DNA of 20,560 bases from a bacterium (GCA_024224995.1 JAAENB010000758.1:1-20560), one strand, 5' to 3'. Shown: positions 8,509 to 16,576, counted from the first letter of the stretch. Program-made: numbers and translations. Notes: a model not told the origin generated them from the letters alone.

Positions 8509-10368
8509 ATGACTAAACGATATTTTATAGAAATAAAAAAAACAGGAGACACCTACACACGCATCTTCCACCAGGGAATCCCTGCCGCCGGGAACGAACT
8601 GTCCAATCTGAATCTGGGAGCAAACGCTGTTCTCACCATACGGGACCAACAGTACCAATTAGGTCCCCTGATCAAAGACCTCGTAGAAGCCACCCCTGAT
8701 AACCACGAGGAATTTGAAAATTTTTTTGATGCACGGGGTCAGGTCGATATTGGAACTTACTTGTGCAATGAGGCGTTCTCAAAAATAGACCTGCATTCAT
8801 TGAAAAACTCGGACGAAACTGTTGACCTGAGGATCATAACCTCCGATGAGCACATCGCCATTTTACCCTGGGTATTGCTTTACCATAAGGGAGAATACCT
8901 GACGGCTCTGGGATGGTCGATATCCATATCAAATTCCTATAATCTCATGGACTGCACATGCAGCCCGGCAATTCTCATAATAGCACCGGAGCCCAAAGGA
9001 AAGGAAACAGGAGCTTCCGAACACATTGAGCAAATTACAAACACCCTTCCCCCGGAGTTTGAGGAAGGAAAAAACCTGAAAATAATCTCAACCCTTGAAG
9101 AGTTCTATTCCGTACGAGAAGAAAAATCATTTTCTCCAACCATTATCTATTATTACGGACACGGCACCGGAAACAAACACACGTCGAGCCTGCTTTTCTC
9201 AAAAGGAGATAAACACGAAAGTGAAGATCTATCAATGACAACTTTCGCCGAAGAATTAAAAAAAATGAAGGAACTACAACTGGTGTACCTGAACTGCTGC
9301 AAGCCAAACGCCGGAGGTTTTCTAGGCGCTGGCTGGCTGCTCAAATCTATCCCCTCAGTAATAAGTAATCGTACCATAGCAGAAACAAATACGGCCCAGG
9401 CCCAGGCTCTGATCTTGTTTGAGAATATTTTTAAGGAAGGGAAAGCCCCCCATGAAGCAATGCTTGAAATACGCGGAAGTAAAAAAGATGACAAATTAAG
9501 CCCGGATAAGCCGTATTGGTTCAACCCCGTATTGTATTGCTGCTACAGGGAGTGGGAATACAAAGCGCCGGAACCTCCACAGTCTCCGGAATCTGTTCCT
9601 GATCTCGGATATGATCCTGACTGGAAATATAAACTTAACCGGTTTAACCAGTTTGGGAGGGTAACTAATCAAACCGGAAGAATGCTGCAAAAGAAAAGGC
9701 CCAGGTCTCTAGCCTGCGCATGGTTTGGAAAGAAAGGCCAGGGTTTCAACAAATTTCTTGTGGGCGTAAAAAAAGAACTGGAAAGAGATCATTCCGGAAA
9801 AACTAGAGTGATACTGATCCAACCATACTGGGAAGACATTTGTTCCAAAAATCCGGATAGTTATTTTGCAAATATGCTTATAGAAGCATTTGATAATAAA
9901 GATAATTATGATGTACAGAAACTCGACAATCTACCACATAGTATTGAGCAGACAGATAACCGGCAAAAGCTGATCTATGTATATCATAAAGTAAATTCCA
10001 CAATTCAGAAAGATCTGCAAATATTAAAAAGTTACCTGTTGTGGTGGAATAATACATTTCTTCCCCTATTCGAAGAGAATAACTGTTATTTTCTATTATC
10101 TATTTCCTTTGAAATAGAAGATACTACCGGGTTAAAAAAAAATCTGGATGAAGCCGGAATAAATGAACTTGATCTTAACAATACAAGATATTTTCTTCTC
10201 GATGAGATGAAGAGTCTAGAAATAAATGAGGTATTCGATTCACTCGAGGATCATAATATTTCTTTAGCCCCGGAATATAAAAAACGCTTACAGAAAATAA
10301 TAGAAAAAACCGGCGGGGTTTACGATGAAACAGTAAAAGAATTAATACCATTGATAGAAACGGGCTAA
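8509..10368 (+). CDS. CHAT-domain (caspase-fold) protease with C-terminal iSTAND-like domain
   Basis: A 619-residue protein. After a leader domain of about 105 residues, the CHAT peptidase spans about 110-350. The landmarks are LPWVLLY, the catalytic His in YYYGHGTG (H218), the catalytic Cys in LVYLNCCKP (most likely C264), and the closing helices AQAQALILFENIFKEGKAPHEA before the final strand. CHAT enzymes are clan CD cysteine proteases used as effectors. Residues about 395-619 (SLACAWFGKKGQGFNKFL, VILIQPYWED, then DSYFANMLIEAF) have a P-loop-like layout without a proper Walker A. That agrees with the inactive STAND (iSTAND) domains reported on conflict proteins; this part is inferred from memory of the family. 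The gene starts 19 bases after the vWA-like protein with AAGGA upstream, so the two should be co-transcribed. The end of the gene is visibly AT-richer than its start. Confidence 0.88.
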   Translation: MTKRYFIEIKKTGDTYTRIFHQGIPAAGNELSNLNLGANAVLTIRDQQYQLGPLIKDLVEATPDNHEEFENFFDARGQVDIGTYLCNEAFSKIDLHSLKNSDETVDLRIITSDEHIAILPWVLLYHKGEYLTALGWSISISNSYNLMDCTCSPAILIIAPEPKGKETGASEHIEQITNTLPPEFEEGKNLKIISTLEEFYSVREEKSFSPTIIYYYGHGTGNKHTSSLLFSKGDKHESEDLSMTTFAEELKKMKELQLVYLNCCKPNAGGFLGAGWLLKSIPSVISNRTIAETNTAQAQALILFENIFKEGKAPHEAMLEIRGSKKDDKLSPDKPYWFNPVLYCCYREWEYKAPEPPQSPESVPDLGYDPDWKYKLNRFNQFGRVTNQTGRMLQKKRPRSLACAWFGKKGQGFNKFLVGVKKELERDHSGKTRVILIQPYWEDICSKNPDSYFANMLIEAFDNKDNYDVQKLDNLPHSIEQTDNRQKLIYVYHKVNSTIQKDLQILKSYLLWWNNTFLPLFEENNCYFLLSISFEIEDTTGLKKNLDEAGINELDLNNTRYFLLDEMKSLEINEVFDSLEDHNISLAPEYKKRLQKIIEKTGGVYDETVKELIPLIETG

Positions 10369-10418
10369 AAATTGCCCTGAGTAAAAAAGGAATTTTTGAA
10401 AACAAAAAGGAGAACCCA

Positions 10419-11372
10419 ATGTCAAACTACACCTTTAACCTCATAAACCACGAAGAAGAAGGCCAACTAAAAGATAAATCGCAGCTATCGAACCGACCTT
10501 TTGCAGAAATAGACAGCTCCTTCCAGGCCGATGCCGCGCGTTTCATCCCGGGAGAAGAACTGGCAACAGCCATGAACACCGCACTGGCAGTAGGCCAGCC
10601 CCTGCTCATAACGGGCGAACCGGGAACCGGGAAAACCCAGGCTGCCTACTATGCCGCGTATAAATTAAACATAGAACCGGTACTCCATTTCCAGGTAAAA
10701 TCGGACAGCACCGCCCGGGACCTGCTCTACCACTTTGATACGGTACGATATTTTCACGACGCCCATATACAAAACACGGGAAAGACAAAAGGAACCATCC
10801 CGGACAAAAGCACCTATGTAGAAAAAAGAGAACTGTATGAAGCCTTTAAAACGGCAAACAAAAAAAAGGGGCCCCGGATATTATTGATTGATGAGATAGA
10901 CAAAGCCCCGCGTGATTTCCCCAATGACCTGCTCCATGAGCTGGACAAGATGGAATTCACCATACCCGAGACCGGGCAAAAAATAACGGCACCTCAAAAC
11001 CTGCGGCCAATAGTATTTATCACCTCAAACAGTGAACGCCGCCTGCCGGAACCGTTTTTACGCCGCTGCGTGTTCCATCATATTCGTTTTAATGAAAAAA
11101 TAATTGAACAAGCCGTGGCGGTTAGAAGTAAGGAGTTTCTTCATGGTCTCAGTGACGGTTTTATAAAGCTGGCAATAGAACGATTTCTCAGCCTGCGCAC
11201 GCGCACTCTTCGGAAGCAGCCCGCAACAGGAGAACTGCTGCTCTGGCTGCGGGTACTTGCCCTGACAGCGGGGACCTACCCGGAACAACTGGACGAAGAC
11301 CTGTCAAAGCTGCCGTACCTGGAAATGTTGTTAAAAGATCATAATGATATGAAGGAAGTAATGGACGAATAA
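10419..11372 (+). CDS. MoxR-type AAA+ ATPase
   Basis: A 317-residue AAA+ ATPase of the MoxR group. It shows Walker A GEPGTGKT (K72), Walker B LLIDEIDK (D158, E159), sensor 1 ITSNSE, and the arginine-finger region RRLPEPFLRRC, followed by the helical lid. MoxR ATPases act as hexameric remodellers that couple ATP hydrolysis to a vWA-domain partner. Here the obvious partner is the vWA-like protein two genes upstream, with the CHAT protease between them. AAGGAG precedes the ATG at good spacing, 50 bases after the CHAT stop. The gene ends 8 bases before the tail-to-tail stop of the minus-strand unit, with no visible terminator between them, so transcripts probably overlap at the 3' ends. Confidence 0.95.
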   Translation: MSNYTFNLINHEEEGQLKDKSQLSNRPFAEIDSSFQADAARFIPGEELATAMNTALAVGQPLLITGEPGTGKTQAAYYAAYKLNIEPVLHFQVKSDSTARDLLYHFDTVRYFHDAHIQNTGKTKGTIPDKSTYVEKRELYEAFKTANKKKGPRILLIDEIDKAPRDFPNDLLHELDKMEFTIPETGQKITAPQNLRPIVFITSNSERRLPEPFLRRCVFHHIRFNEKIIEQAVAVRSKEFLHGLSDGFIKLAIERFLSLRTRTLRKQPATGELLLWLRVLALTAGTYPEQLDEDLSKLPYLEMLLKDHNDMKEVMDE

Positions 11373-11380
11373 AAGATCCA

Positions 11381-12424
11381 TTATTTACTTTTAGTCTTCT
11401 TTTTTGCTTTTTTATTCGTTTTACTTTTTGACTTGTTTTTCGACTTAGCCCCGCTTTCAACCGGGGCATTCTCCTTCTTGGCAGCCGCGTCTTTACCATG
11501 GTCATAGCTCATCTTAAAAGGCACTCCCTGGAGCAGGAATTTAGAAAGCTTTTCATTAAACTCAATTTCTTCCAGCAGGTTTTCGGGCAGCGGGAGATGC
11601 AGCGTTTTCAAAAGGTCAAACCGGTGATAATCAAAGGCGGTTTGAATAAGATTGCCATATAACAAAGCGGCAGAGACAGCTCCCCTGTACGAAAGCCATG
11701 ACAGGAGAAACAAAACAAGGGAAATAAGCCATCCCTGGGGGTAGCAAAAAAGAACAATAGCAGAAATAATCCCCAAAAGGAGGAACAGGAAACAAAGCCG
11801 CCCGGCCAGGTCCAGTTGATTCCGCGAGTCGTCCACCAGGGCTTTCAGTTTATCCGAAAGAAGAGGATATAGTCTGGGCCATAAAACAATGCCGTCCAAA
11901 CCATACCGGTCACCGGCACTGTCTTCGGCAGCGCGAAGAATATTGCCAAGGGAGGTAGGCAGCAACCGGCCTTCTGCGGGATAAAATTTTTCCAGTTTAG
12001 AACCGGCAATTTGCTTTTCCTTTCGTTCATTTGGAGGAATATCCTTTGAAGCCCCCAAAAAACTCCCCTGTTCTTCAAGGGCTTGCCGTTTCCGTTTCCA
12101 GAGAGCAACAAAAGGTTTACTCAGGAGTCGTCCGGCCCAATTGTTTCCCCAATACCCTTCAAGGAAACGAATGATACCAAACTGCATAGGCTCAAGAATA
12201 AGGGCGAATAAAAGGACCAGGATTCCAATAAAGACCGCTTCTTCCTTTTGTAACGCTATTGACCAGGAATGCAGTTCCAGCAGCAAGGGAGCGGCTCCGG
12301 GAGCCTTCCTGGTAAATAATCCCATGAGAAACATAACAAAGAACATGGACGGGAAAAGTCCCGTAATAATGAAGCGAACCCCCAGTTTTTCAATCCCTTT
12401 CTCAATGGTACTGAATAATTTCAT
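11381..12424 (-). CDS. Four-TM membrane protein with Lys/Ser-rich C-terminal tail
   Basis: A 347-residue protein of unrecognised function. Hydrophobic pairs lie at about residues 16-38 with 62-83, and 206-224 with 228-250. Between the pairs sits a loop of about 120 residues containing LLPTSLGNILRAAED and YGLDGIVLWPRLYPLL. I associate these motifs with uncharacterised membrane proteins in several phyla, but cannot name the family. The last 30 or so residues are almost only Lys, Ser, Thr and Asn, a basic tail that could bind nucleic acid, acidic lipid or a partner. It is the last gene of the minus-strand unit. Its ATG overlaps the previous stop as ATGA, with GGAG upstream, so translation is coupled to the small Cys/His protein. 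A membrane anchor, or a membrane-damaging effector, is possible for the system. Confidence 0.7.
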   Translation of the reverse strand: MKLFSTIEKGIEKLGVRFIITGLFPSMFFVMFLMGLFTRKAPGAAPLLLELHSWSIALQKEEAVFIGILVLLFALILEPMQFGIIRFLEGYWGNNWAGRLLSKPFVALWKRKRQALEEQGSFLGASKDIPPNERKEKQIAGSKLEKFYPAEGRLLPTSLGNILRAAEDSAGDRYGLDGIVLWPRLYPLLSDKLKALVDDSRNQLDLAGRLCFLFLLLGIISAIVLFCYPQGWLISLVLFLLSWLSYRGAVSAALLYGNLIQTAFDYHRFDLLKTLHLPLPENLLEEIEFNEKLSKFLLQGVPFKMSYDHGKDAAAKKENAPVESGAKSKNKSKSKTNKKAKKKTKSK

Positions 12425-12840
12425 ATTTGCAGCTCCATATCTGAATTATGCGCAGGACACTTTGGAGGATTATGCCTATCGTAAAAAGTAAGAGAAATAA
12501 TTTTTTTGCAGTCTGGCTCCTTGCAATGGTATTCCAGGAACGAAATATTTTCCGGATGATCCCCGGGCAACGCAGCGCCTCCCGCGCCTCCAATCCCACC
12601 ATCAAGGAACTTTGGAGTAGACCCGGGAAGAATGTTTTTCCGTTCAACTACGCCTTCAAGGGCATTATCAATAATAAGAACAACTTTGTTAAGATCTTTT
12701 TTGGATTCCAAAAGCCTGGTAAGCGCGAGAATCTGATCTTTTTCAGTTTTATTCGAATCCAGGCAAAAAAAATCATCGGTTTCTTCAATAAGTTTTGGAT
12801 CTTGAATTATATTTTTAGTTATAGTATTAAATTTAGTCAT
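12421..12840 (-). CDS. Small Gly-rich protein with a possible zinc-binding C-terminus
   Basis: A 139-residue protein not recognised as a named family. The ATG at 12840 (MTKFNTITKN) is preferred over one at 12864, which has no Shine-Dalgarno; GGAG precedes 12840. The N-terminal part is charged. The middle reads NKVVLIIDNALEG and then GGIGGAGGAALPGDH, a Gly/Ala-rich flexible stretch. The C-terminus carries YHCKEPDC, about 20 residues, then PPKCPAHN, a C-x4-C...C-x2-H set able to form a zinc ribbon. It lies between the FGS gene and the membrane protein and overlaps the latter by ATGA. It could be an adaptor, or the peptide substrate of the radical SAM enzyme two genes upstream; neither is shown by sequence alone. 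Confidence 0.65.
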   Translation of the reverse strand: MTKFNTITKNIIQDPKLIEETDDFFCLDSNKTEKDQILALTRLLESKKDLNKVVLIIDNALEGVVERKNILPGSTPKFLDGGIGGAGGAALPGDHPENISFLEYHCKEPDCKKIISLTFYDRHNPPKCPAHNSDMELQI

Positions 12841-12901
12841 TTCCCACACTCCATATAACAGCATGTTACCTTACCAAACCCCAAATAAAGAGTCAACCAT
12901 T

Positions 12902-13993
12902 TTACTGCGGGTATTGCGCCTTCCTGCAAATCCGTAACCCCACATTAGGAGATCCCGAACCGTACCATTTATCTTCAGCCTGCTTTCCAATCCCCCGGGC
13001 CATGCGGAAAGAAACAGTGCACGCTTCAATACAATCGGCCCATGATCCTCCGCGAAGGATTTTTTCTTTAGCCGTTTTCGGCTCCGGACCGGCAGGATTC
13101 TTAAAACTTGATTCAGTATAATATTCCGCGTCATACCAGTCCTCTACCCATTCCCATACACCGCCGGTCATTGCATAGAGGCCATAACTATTTGGGGCAA
13201 AGGTTTTTGATGGTTTAATAGAATATTCCCTGAACCGGTCCCAATCGGCCCGGTCCCGGGCGGGTTCATCTCCCCAGGGAAAACGTTTTCCATGAAGACC
13301 TCCGCGCGCTGCTTTTTCCCACTCCGCTTCGGAAGGAAGTGAATAGACCACCTTTTTATTTGAAATTTTTTTACACAATTCAAGTCCGTCCCACCAGCCT
13401 ACTGCCACATTAGGTTTTTTACCGTACCCGGCAGGAGCTTTTGGATTACAACGAGGGGGGTCTTCATCGGCACATTCAAAGGGCGGCGTATGGGAATGCC
13501 ATTCCTGTGCACTGGTTGTTTCATCTTCACAATATTGCAGCCGTAATTTATTTGATTCAAATAATCCCCAATATTCTTCCCCTAAGGGGGTTTTATCATC
13601 TCTTTCCGGAAGGCCGTCGGGGGGAGGATTCCAGCCAAAAATTTCGCAGCAGGTTTCCCAGCTTATGGGAACTTCGGCAATCCAAAAAGGAGAAAGATAT
13701 ACGGGGTGAGGCGGCCCTTCATCGGGTTCTCCTTTCTCCGATCCCATTAAAAAAGCTCCTGCCGGAATATATCGAAATTCAATTCCAAATTCGTTTAGCG
13801 AGAGAGAATCGAGGATCTCTTTTCGCTGTTTGATTATCCTGCTATCGTTTGGAGCGATGCAAAAGGCGCGGTCGTAGGCGGAGGCAGCCTCTTCAAGCTT
13901 ATTCTGTTTGAGCAGTTTTTCCCCTTCTTCAACATAGAATCCCACATCACCATTTAGTCCCAACTCTTCTTTCCAACCTGTATTATCAGCCAT
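12902..13993 (-). CDS. FGE-sulfatase-like (FGS/SUMF1-type) protein with TPR-like N-terminus
   Basis: A 363-residue protein. Residues about 15-65 form a TPR-like helical pair (GEKLLKQNKLEEAASAYDRA, then a second helix). The rest is a formylglycine-generating-enzyme/sulfatase-modifying-factor domain in the C-type-lectin fold. Family landmarks are FRYIPAGAFLMGSEKGEPDEGP, YSLPSEAEWEKAARGG, FPWGDEPA, MTGGVWEWVEDW, LRGGSWADC and NVGLRICR. True FGEs use a Cys pair near the GGS motif; here GGSWADCIEAC has two Cys, but with C-x3-C spacing rather than the C-x4-C I recall for FGE. Activity is therefore uncertain and a binding role is as likely. FGS domains are common recognition modules in MoxR/CHAT conflict systems. 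Its start overlaps the radical SAM stop by 8 bases (ATGGCTGA) with GGAG upstream, so the two are coupled. Confidence 0.92.
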   Translation of the reverse strand: MADNTGWKEELGLNGDVGFYVEEGEKLLKQNKLEEAASAYDRAFCIAPNDSRIIKQRKEILDSLSLNEFGIEFRYIPAGAFLMGSEKGEPDEGPPHPVYLSPFWIAEVPISWETCCEIFGWNPPPDGLPERDDKTPLGEEYWGLFESNKLRLQYCEDETTSAQEWHSHTPPFECADEDPPRCNPKAPAGYGKKPNVAVGWWDGLELCKKISNKKVVYSLPSEAEWEKAARGGLHGKRFPWGDEPARDRADWDRFREYSIKPSKTFAPNSYGLYAMTGGVWEWVEDWYDAEYYTESSFKNPAGPEPKTAKEKILRGGSWADCIEACTVSFRMARGIGKQAEDKWYGSGSPNVGLRICRKAQYPQ

Positions 13994-15263
13994 ATGCTTT
14001 CTCCGTATTCATGCACCAGGGATCGGGAGCATCAATTGAATTATTCATAACCAGCGCCCGTACCCGGCAGCCGCCGCTGCATACCCCATAATGGCGGCAA
14101 TCTCCACAGTACTCATTGATCGTTATATTTCTCAGCCGCTGAAACGGCTCACTTTCATTCCATATTTCTCGAAAACTCCGCTTTCGAAGTGATCCTCCCC
14201 TATACTCGCGCCCGAGAAAACTGCATGGAGAAACTGTTCCGTTTGCCGATATTGAACAAACGGTATTTGCCGCGCCGCAGCCGAAATTTTCATAGACCAT
14301 CCCCTGCGATTCCCCGCGCGATCCCGGTCCCCAGGGGTGAATATTTTGTATATCAATTCCCAATTCTTTTTTTACCGCATCAAGAGCGTTTAATGCCGAT
14401 ATATATTCATGAAAACCGGGCATTAGATCCGGGTTATTTACGGCAGATCCAACAGGATATAAAGGCCTGAAGACTACGGCTTTAGCTCCCATTTTTTTTG
14501 ATAGTTTACAAAAATCCCCCATTTCCCCGGTGTTATGCTTCATTACGGTAAAGGCCATACTGAATTCCAGCTGCCGTGATATTTTTTTAATATTTTTTAT
14601 AACCCGGTGAAACACCCCGCTTCCCCTGGTATAATCATTCGTTTCTGCACTGGCTCCATCAAGACTGATATTGAGCCATGCGAATTTAACCTGTTTGAGC
14701 CTCTCTACAACTTCACTGGAAAGCAGCAGTCCATTAGTTGTTAAACAGGGAGTAAGCCCCCGTTCCACAGCCAGGTCAATTATTTCAAATATCTCCTTTC
14801 GCATAAACGGTTCTCCCCCAGTTAGTCCCAGGCGGAAGGAGCCCATCATTGCCATTTCGCGAAACAGGGAATCCAGTTCTTTCAGATCCAATATTTTACC
14901 GGAACGGTTCCCGGCTGCAAAACAATGCTTACAGGACAAATTACAGTCCCCCGTAACTTCAAGATGAACCGTTAGAGGACCGCGAAGTTTTTTACCGGCT
15001 GGTTCCCCCGCAAGGACCGCTCCATTAAAACAACCGTCTGAGGAAAAATACCCCATTTTTTCATAGGCTTTAATAAATCGCAAAGCGGCTGTTTTACGGT
15101 CTCCGGATATCTCACTAGCAAGAAACTCCCTTGCCGACCTGGATATCGACATACTGAATAATTCCGTTGCCCCTGCGTCAAAACCCGCATACTGTGTGGT
15201 AACCCGGTCAAACACCAGGCTGCCGAAATACTGCGGAATAAGTATAAACCGTTTTTTAGTCAT
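13986..15263 (-). CDS. Radical SAM/SPASM protein with PqqD-like N-terminal domain
   Basis: A 425-residue radical SAM enzyme. The SAM-cluster motif CNLSCKHC lies at about residues 107-114, followed by the GGEPF motif and LNISLDG. The C-terminal SPASM region holds auxiliary-cluster cysteines (CGAANTVCSISANGTVSPC, then CGDCRHYGVCSGGC, and a last Cys in DPWC). The first 100 or so residues (FILIPQYFGSLVFD) look like a PqqD-type peptide-recognition domain, which guides radical SAM enzymes to ribosomal peptide substrates. A GTG start at 15359 would add 32 residues, but it has no usable ribosome site and falls in the large inverted repeat. The ATG at 15263, with GAG upstream, is preferred though not certain. 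The gene overlaps the FGS gene by 8 bases. No obvious RiPP precursor is encoded beside it; the small Gly-rich protein or another system member may be the target. Confidence 0.9.
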   Translation of the reverse strand: MTKKRFILIPQYFGSLVFDRVTTQYAGFDAGATELFSMSISRSAREFLASEISGDRKTAALRFIKAYEKMGYFSSDGCFNGAVLAGEPAGKKLRGPLTVHLEVTGDCNLSCKHCFAAGNRSGKILDLKELDSLFREMAMMGSFRLGLTGGEPFMRKEIFEIIDLAVERGLTPCLTTNGLLLSSEVVERLKQVKFAWLNISLDGASAETNDYTRGSGVFHRVIKNIKKISRQLEFSMAFTVMKHNTGEMGDFCKLSKKMGAKAVVFRPLYPVGSAVNNPDLMPGFHEYISALNALDAVKKELGIDIQNIHPWGPGSRGESQGMVYENFGCGAANTVCSISANGTVSPCSFLGREYRGGSLRKRSFREIWNESEPFQRLRNITINEYCGDCRHYGVCSGGCRVRALVMNNSIDAPDPWCMNTEKAYG

Positions 15264-15311
15264 TTTTTTCTCATATATTTTATCGTTTTTCAAAAGCAGC
15301 AAACGTAATTT

Positions 15312-15386
15312 AGAATTGATCAGTATCTTTTCTGAGGGGTAAAACAAGAATATTTTCACCCCTCAGAAAAGATGCTGATCAATTCT
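15312..15386. repeat. Long inverted repeat, 29-bp arms, 17-base spacer
   Basis: The arms at 15312-15340 and 15358-15386 are reverse complements with one mismatch (a G-U pair if read as plus-strand RNA). The spacer AAAACAAGAATATTTTC can pair further at its ends. It lies between the jelly-roll gene stop and the radical SAM start, so minus-strand RNA through it would fold into a very stable hairpin. No T-run follows, so it is not a standard intrinsic terminator. No target-site duplication is evident. It may be a processing site, an attenuator, a protein-binding cruciform or a small MITE-like insertion. Confidence 0.85.
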
Positions 15387-15421
15387 CGCGAAAAACACCA
15401 TTTCCTGCTTGTGTGTAGGTT

Positions 15422-16513
15422 CTATATTAAAAAAACATGTCGTATCCACACGGTTTTCTTCTTATAAAGGCCTGTTTTCTCTAGGGGGGTAATAATCTCC
15501 GCTGTTCCCAGGGATGAGTCATTATACGCCTCTTTTGCCCTGGAGGTCATCTTCACCCCTTTGAACGTTCCTTTCTCTACAGGCTTCCACTCTGAGTCGT
15601 CATAATCAGGGGAATGCCAGTTTTTTCCCGGGTTTTCCAGGGTATATTTCCAATCCCCACTGGCAAGGGATGCCGAAATTAGAGTCTTCTCATGATCCGT
15701 AACCACACAAACTAATGCGGCTCCCTTTTTCACGGGAATTATTTCAAACCCAAGAACATGCTCACCCTGTCGAAGATAGACATCTTTTTCACCGCTCGTA
15801 AGGACCGGTTTTTTTGCCGGTTGCACCATATAACCTCCTTCAAATCCCCAGGGCATAGCGGGTTCAAGAAAATTAAGATACCCGGTACAAATCCCCAGCG
15901 CGGTATACTCAAAACGAATATGGGAAGCCGCAACAGTGCCGGCGTTAAACTCAAATTTTTTTCGGATACAAATGGACCCGGCAGCATTTTCAGGAATACC
16001 AAGTTCCATTGCCCCCATATCGGCCAGGTGCATGCTATCCCACGTACCCTCTTCTCCGGGTTCGGGAAGTAATTTTTCTATAAGAGCCGGCCAATGATGG
16101 TCATCGAAACCGGGCAGATGCCATTCGTTATTTGCCGGATTTTCCATAGAATATTTCCAGGTTCCGTCATTTACAGTGGCGAAAATAAGTCTTTCGTTAT
16201 AATCAATTGAAGCAGTCTGCACCAGGCCAAATAGAGGCTCGGCTGCGTCAAGTTCTATTGAAAGAACATACTCTCCATAGGGTATAAACATTTCCTCTTC
16301 AATAAGAACATCATTCAGAAAAATTTTCCCTGTTCCATTTAAGCGAACAGAGGTATTCAGCAGCCGGGAGGACTCCGGATTTATCCAGCGAAGGACAACG
16401 CCGCCGCACCCCGCAGGCACTTCACAGTTGCTGTATTCTTCCAGGTGCAGCGTTTGTGAGCTCTTGGAAAAACGCTCTATACCATTCAACCGGAGTTCTT
16501 TCTCTTTACTCAT
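15422..16513 (-). CDS. Duplicated jelly-roll-like beta-sandwich protein
   Basis: A 363-residue protein made of two related halves. Matching segments are GEYVLSIELDAAEPLFGL and GEHVLGFEIIPVKKGAAL, then LIFATVNDGTWKYSMENP (about residue 108) and LISASLASGDWKYTLENP (about 277), then WHLPGFDDHHW and WHSPDYDDSEW. The W-x-x-P-x-[FY]-D-D-x-x-W pattern followed by a strand like VWIRHVFLI is typical of the galactose-binding-like jelly-roll modules of glycoside hydrolases. No catalytic domain, signal peptide or TM segment is present, so it should be a cytoplasmic ligand-binding or scaffold protein. It is first on its promoter (TTGACA-17-TATAGA) and shares direction with the radical SAM gene, across an inverted repeat. 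GGAAG precedes the ATG. The exact family is unknown to me. Confidence 0.75.
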   Translation of the reverse strand: MSKEKELRLNGIERFSKSSQTLHLEEYSNCEVPAGCGGVVLRWINPESSRLLNTSVRLNGTGKIFLNDVLIEEEMFIPYGEYVLSIELDAAEPLFGLVQTASIDYNERLIFATVNDGTWKYSMENPANNEWHLPGFDDHHWPALIEKLLPEPGEEGTWDSMHLADMGAMELGIPENAAGSICIRKKFEFNAGTVAASHIRFEYTALGICTGYLNFLEPAMPWGFEGGYMVQPAKKPVLTSGEKDVYLRQGEHVLGFEIIPVKKGAALVCVVTDHEKTLISASLASGDWKYTLENPGKNWHSPDYDDSEWKPVEKGTFKGVKMTSRAKEAYNDSSLGTAEIITPLEKTGLYKKKTVWIRHVFLI

Positions 16514-16547
16514 TGAGTTTCTTCCTTATAATATCTATTCATATATT

Positions 16548-16576
16548 TCTATAATCACCTTTCCTGCCTTTGTCAA
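16548..16576 (-). promoter_or_regulatory. Promoter of the jelly-roll/radical SAM unit
   Basis: On the minus strand a perfect TTGACA (16576-16571) and TATAGA (16553-16548) are exactly 17 bases apart, about 35 bases before the start codon. The -35 box lies at the outer edge of the 36-bp palindrome, so a protein bound there would contact this promoter. Confidence 0.6.

Noticed and set aside
12902..13993. Diversity-generating retroelement target, because of the C-type-lectin-fold FGS protein
   Set aside because: No reverse transcriptase, template repeat or second copy of the FGS 3' end is visible.
15264..15359. Longer radical SAM protein from a GTG at 15359
   Set aside because: The codon has no properly spaced ribosome site, lies in the large inverted repeat, and the extra 32 residues do not look like part of the PqqD-like domain.
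4620..16513. Prophage or transposon origin of the locus
   Set aside because: There is no integrase, transposase, terminal repeat pair, tRNA attachment site or structural phage gene in the window.
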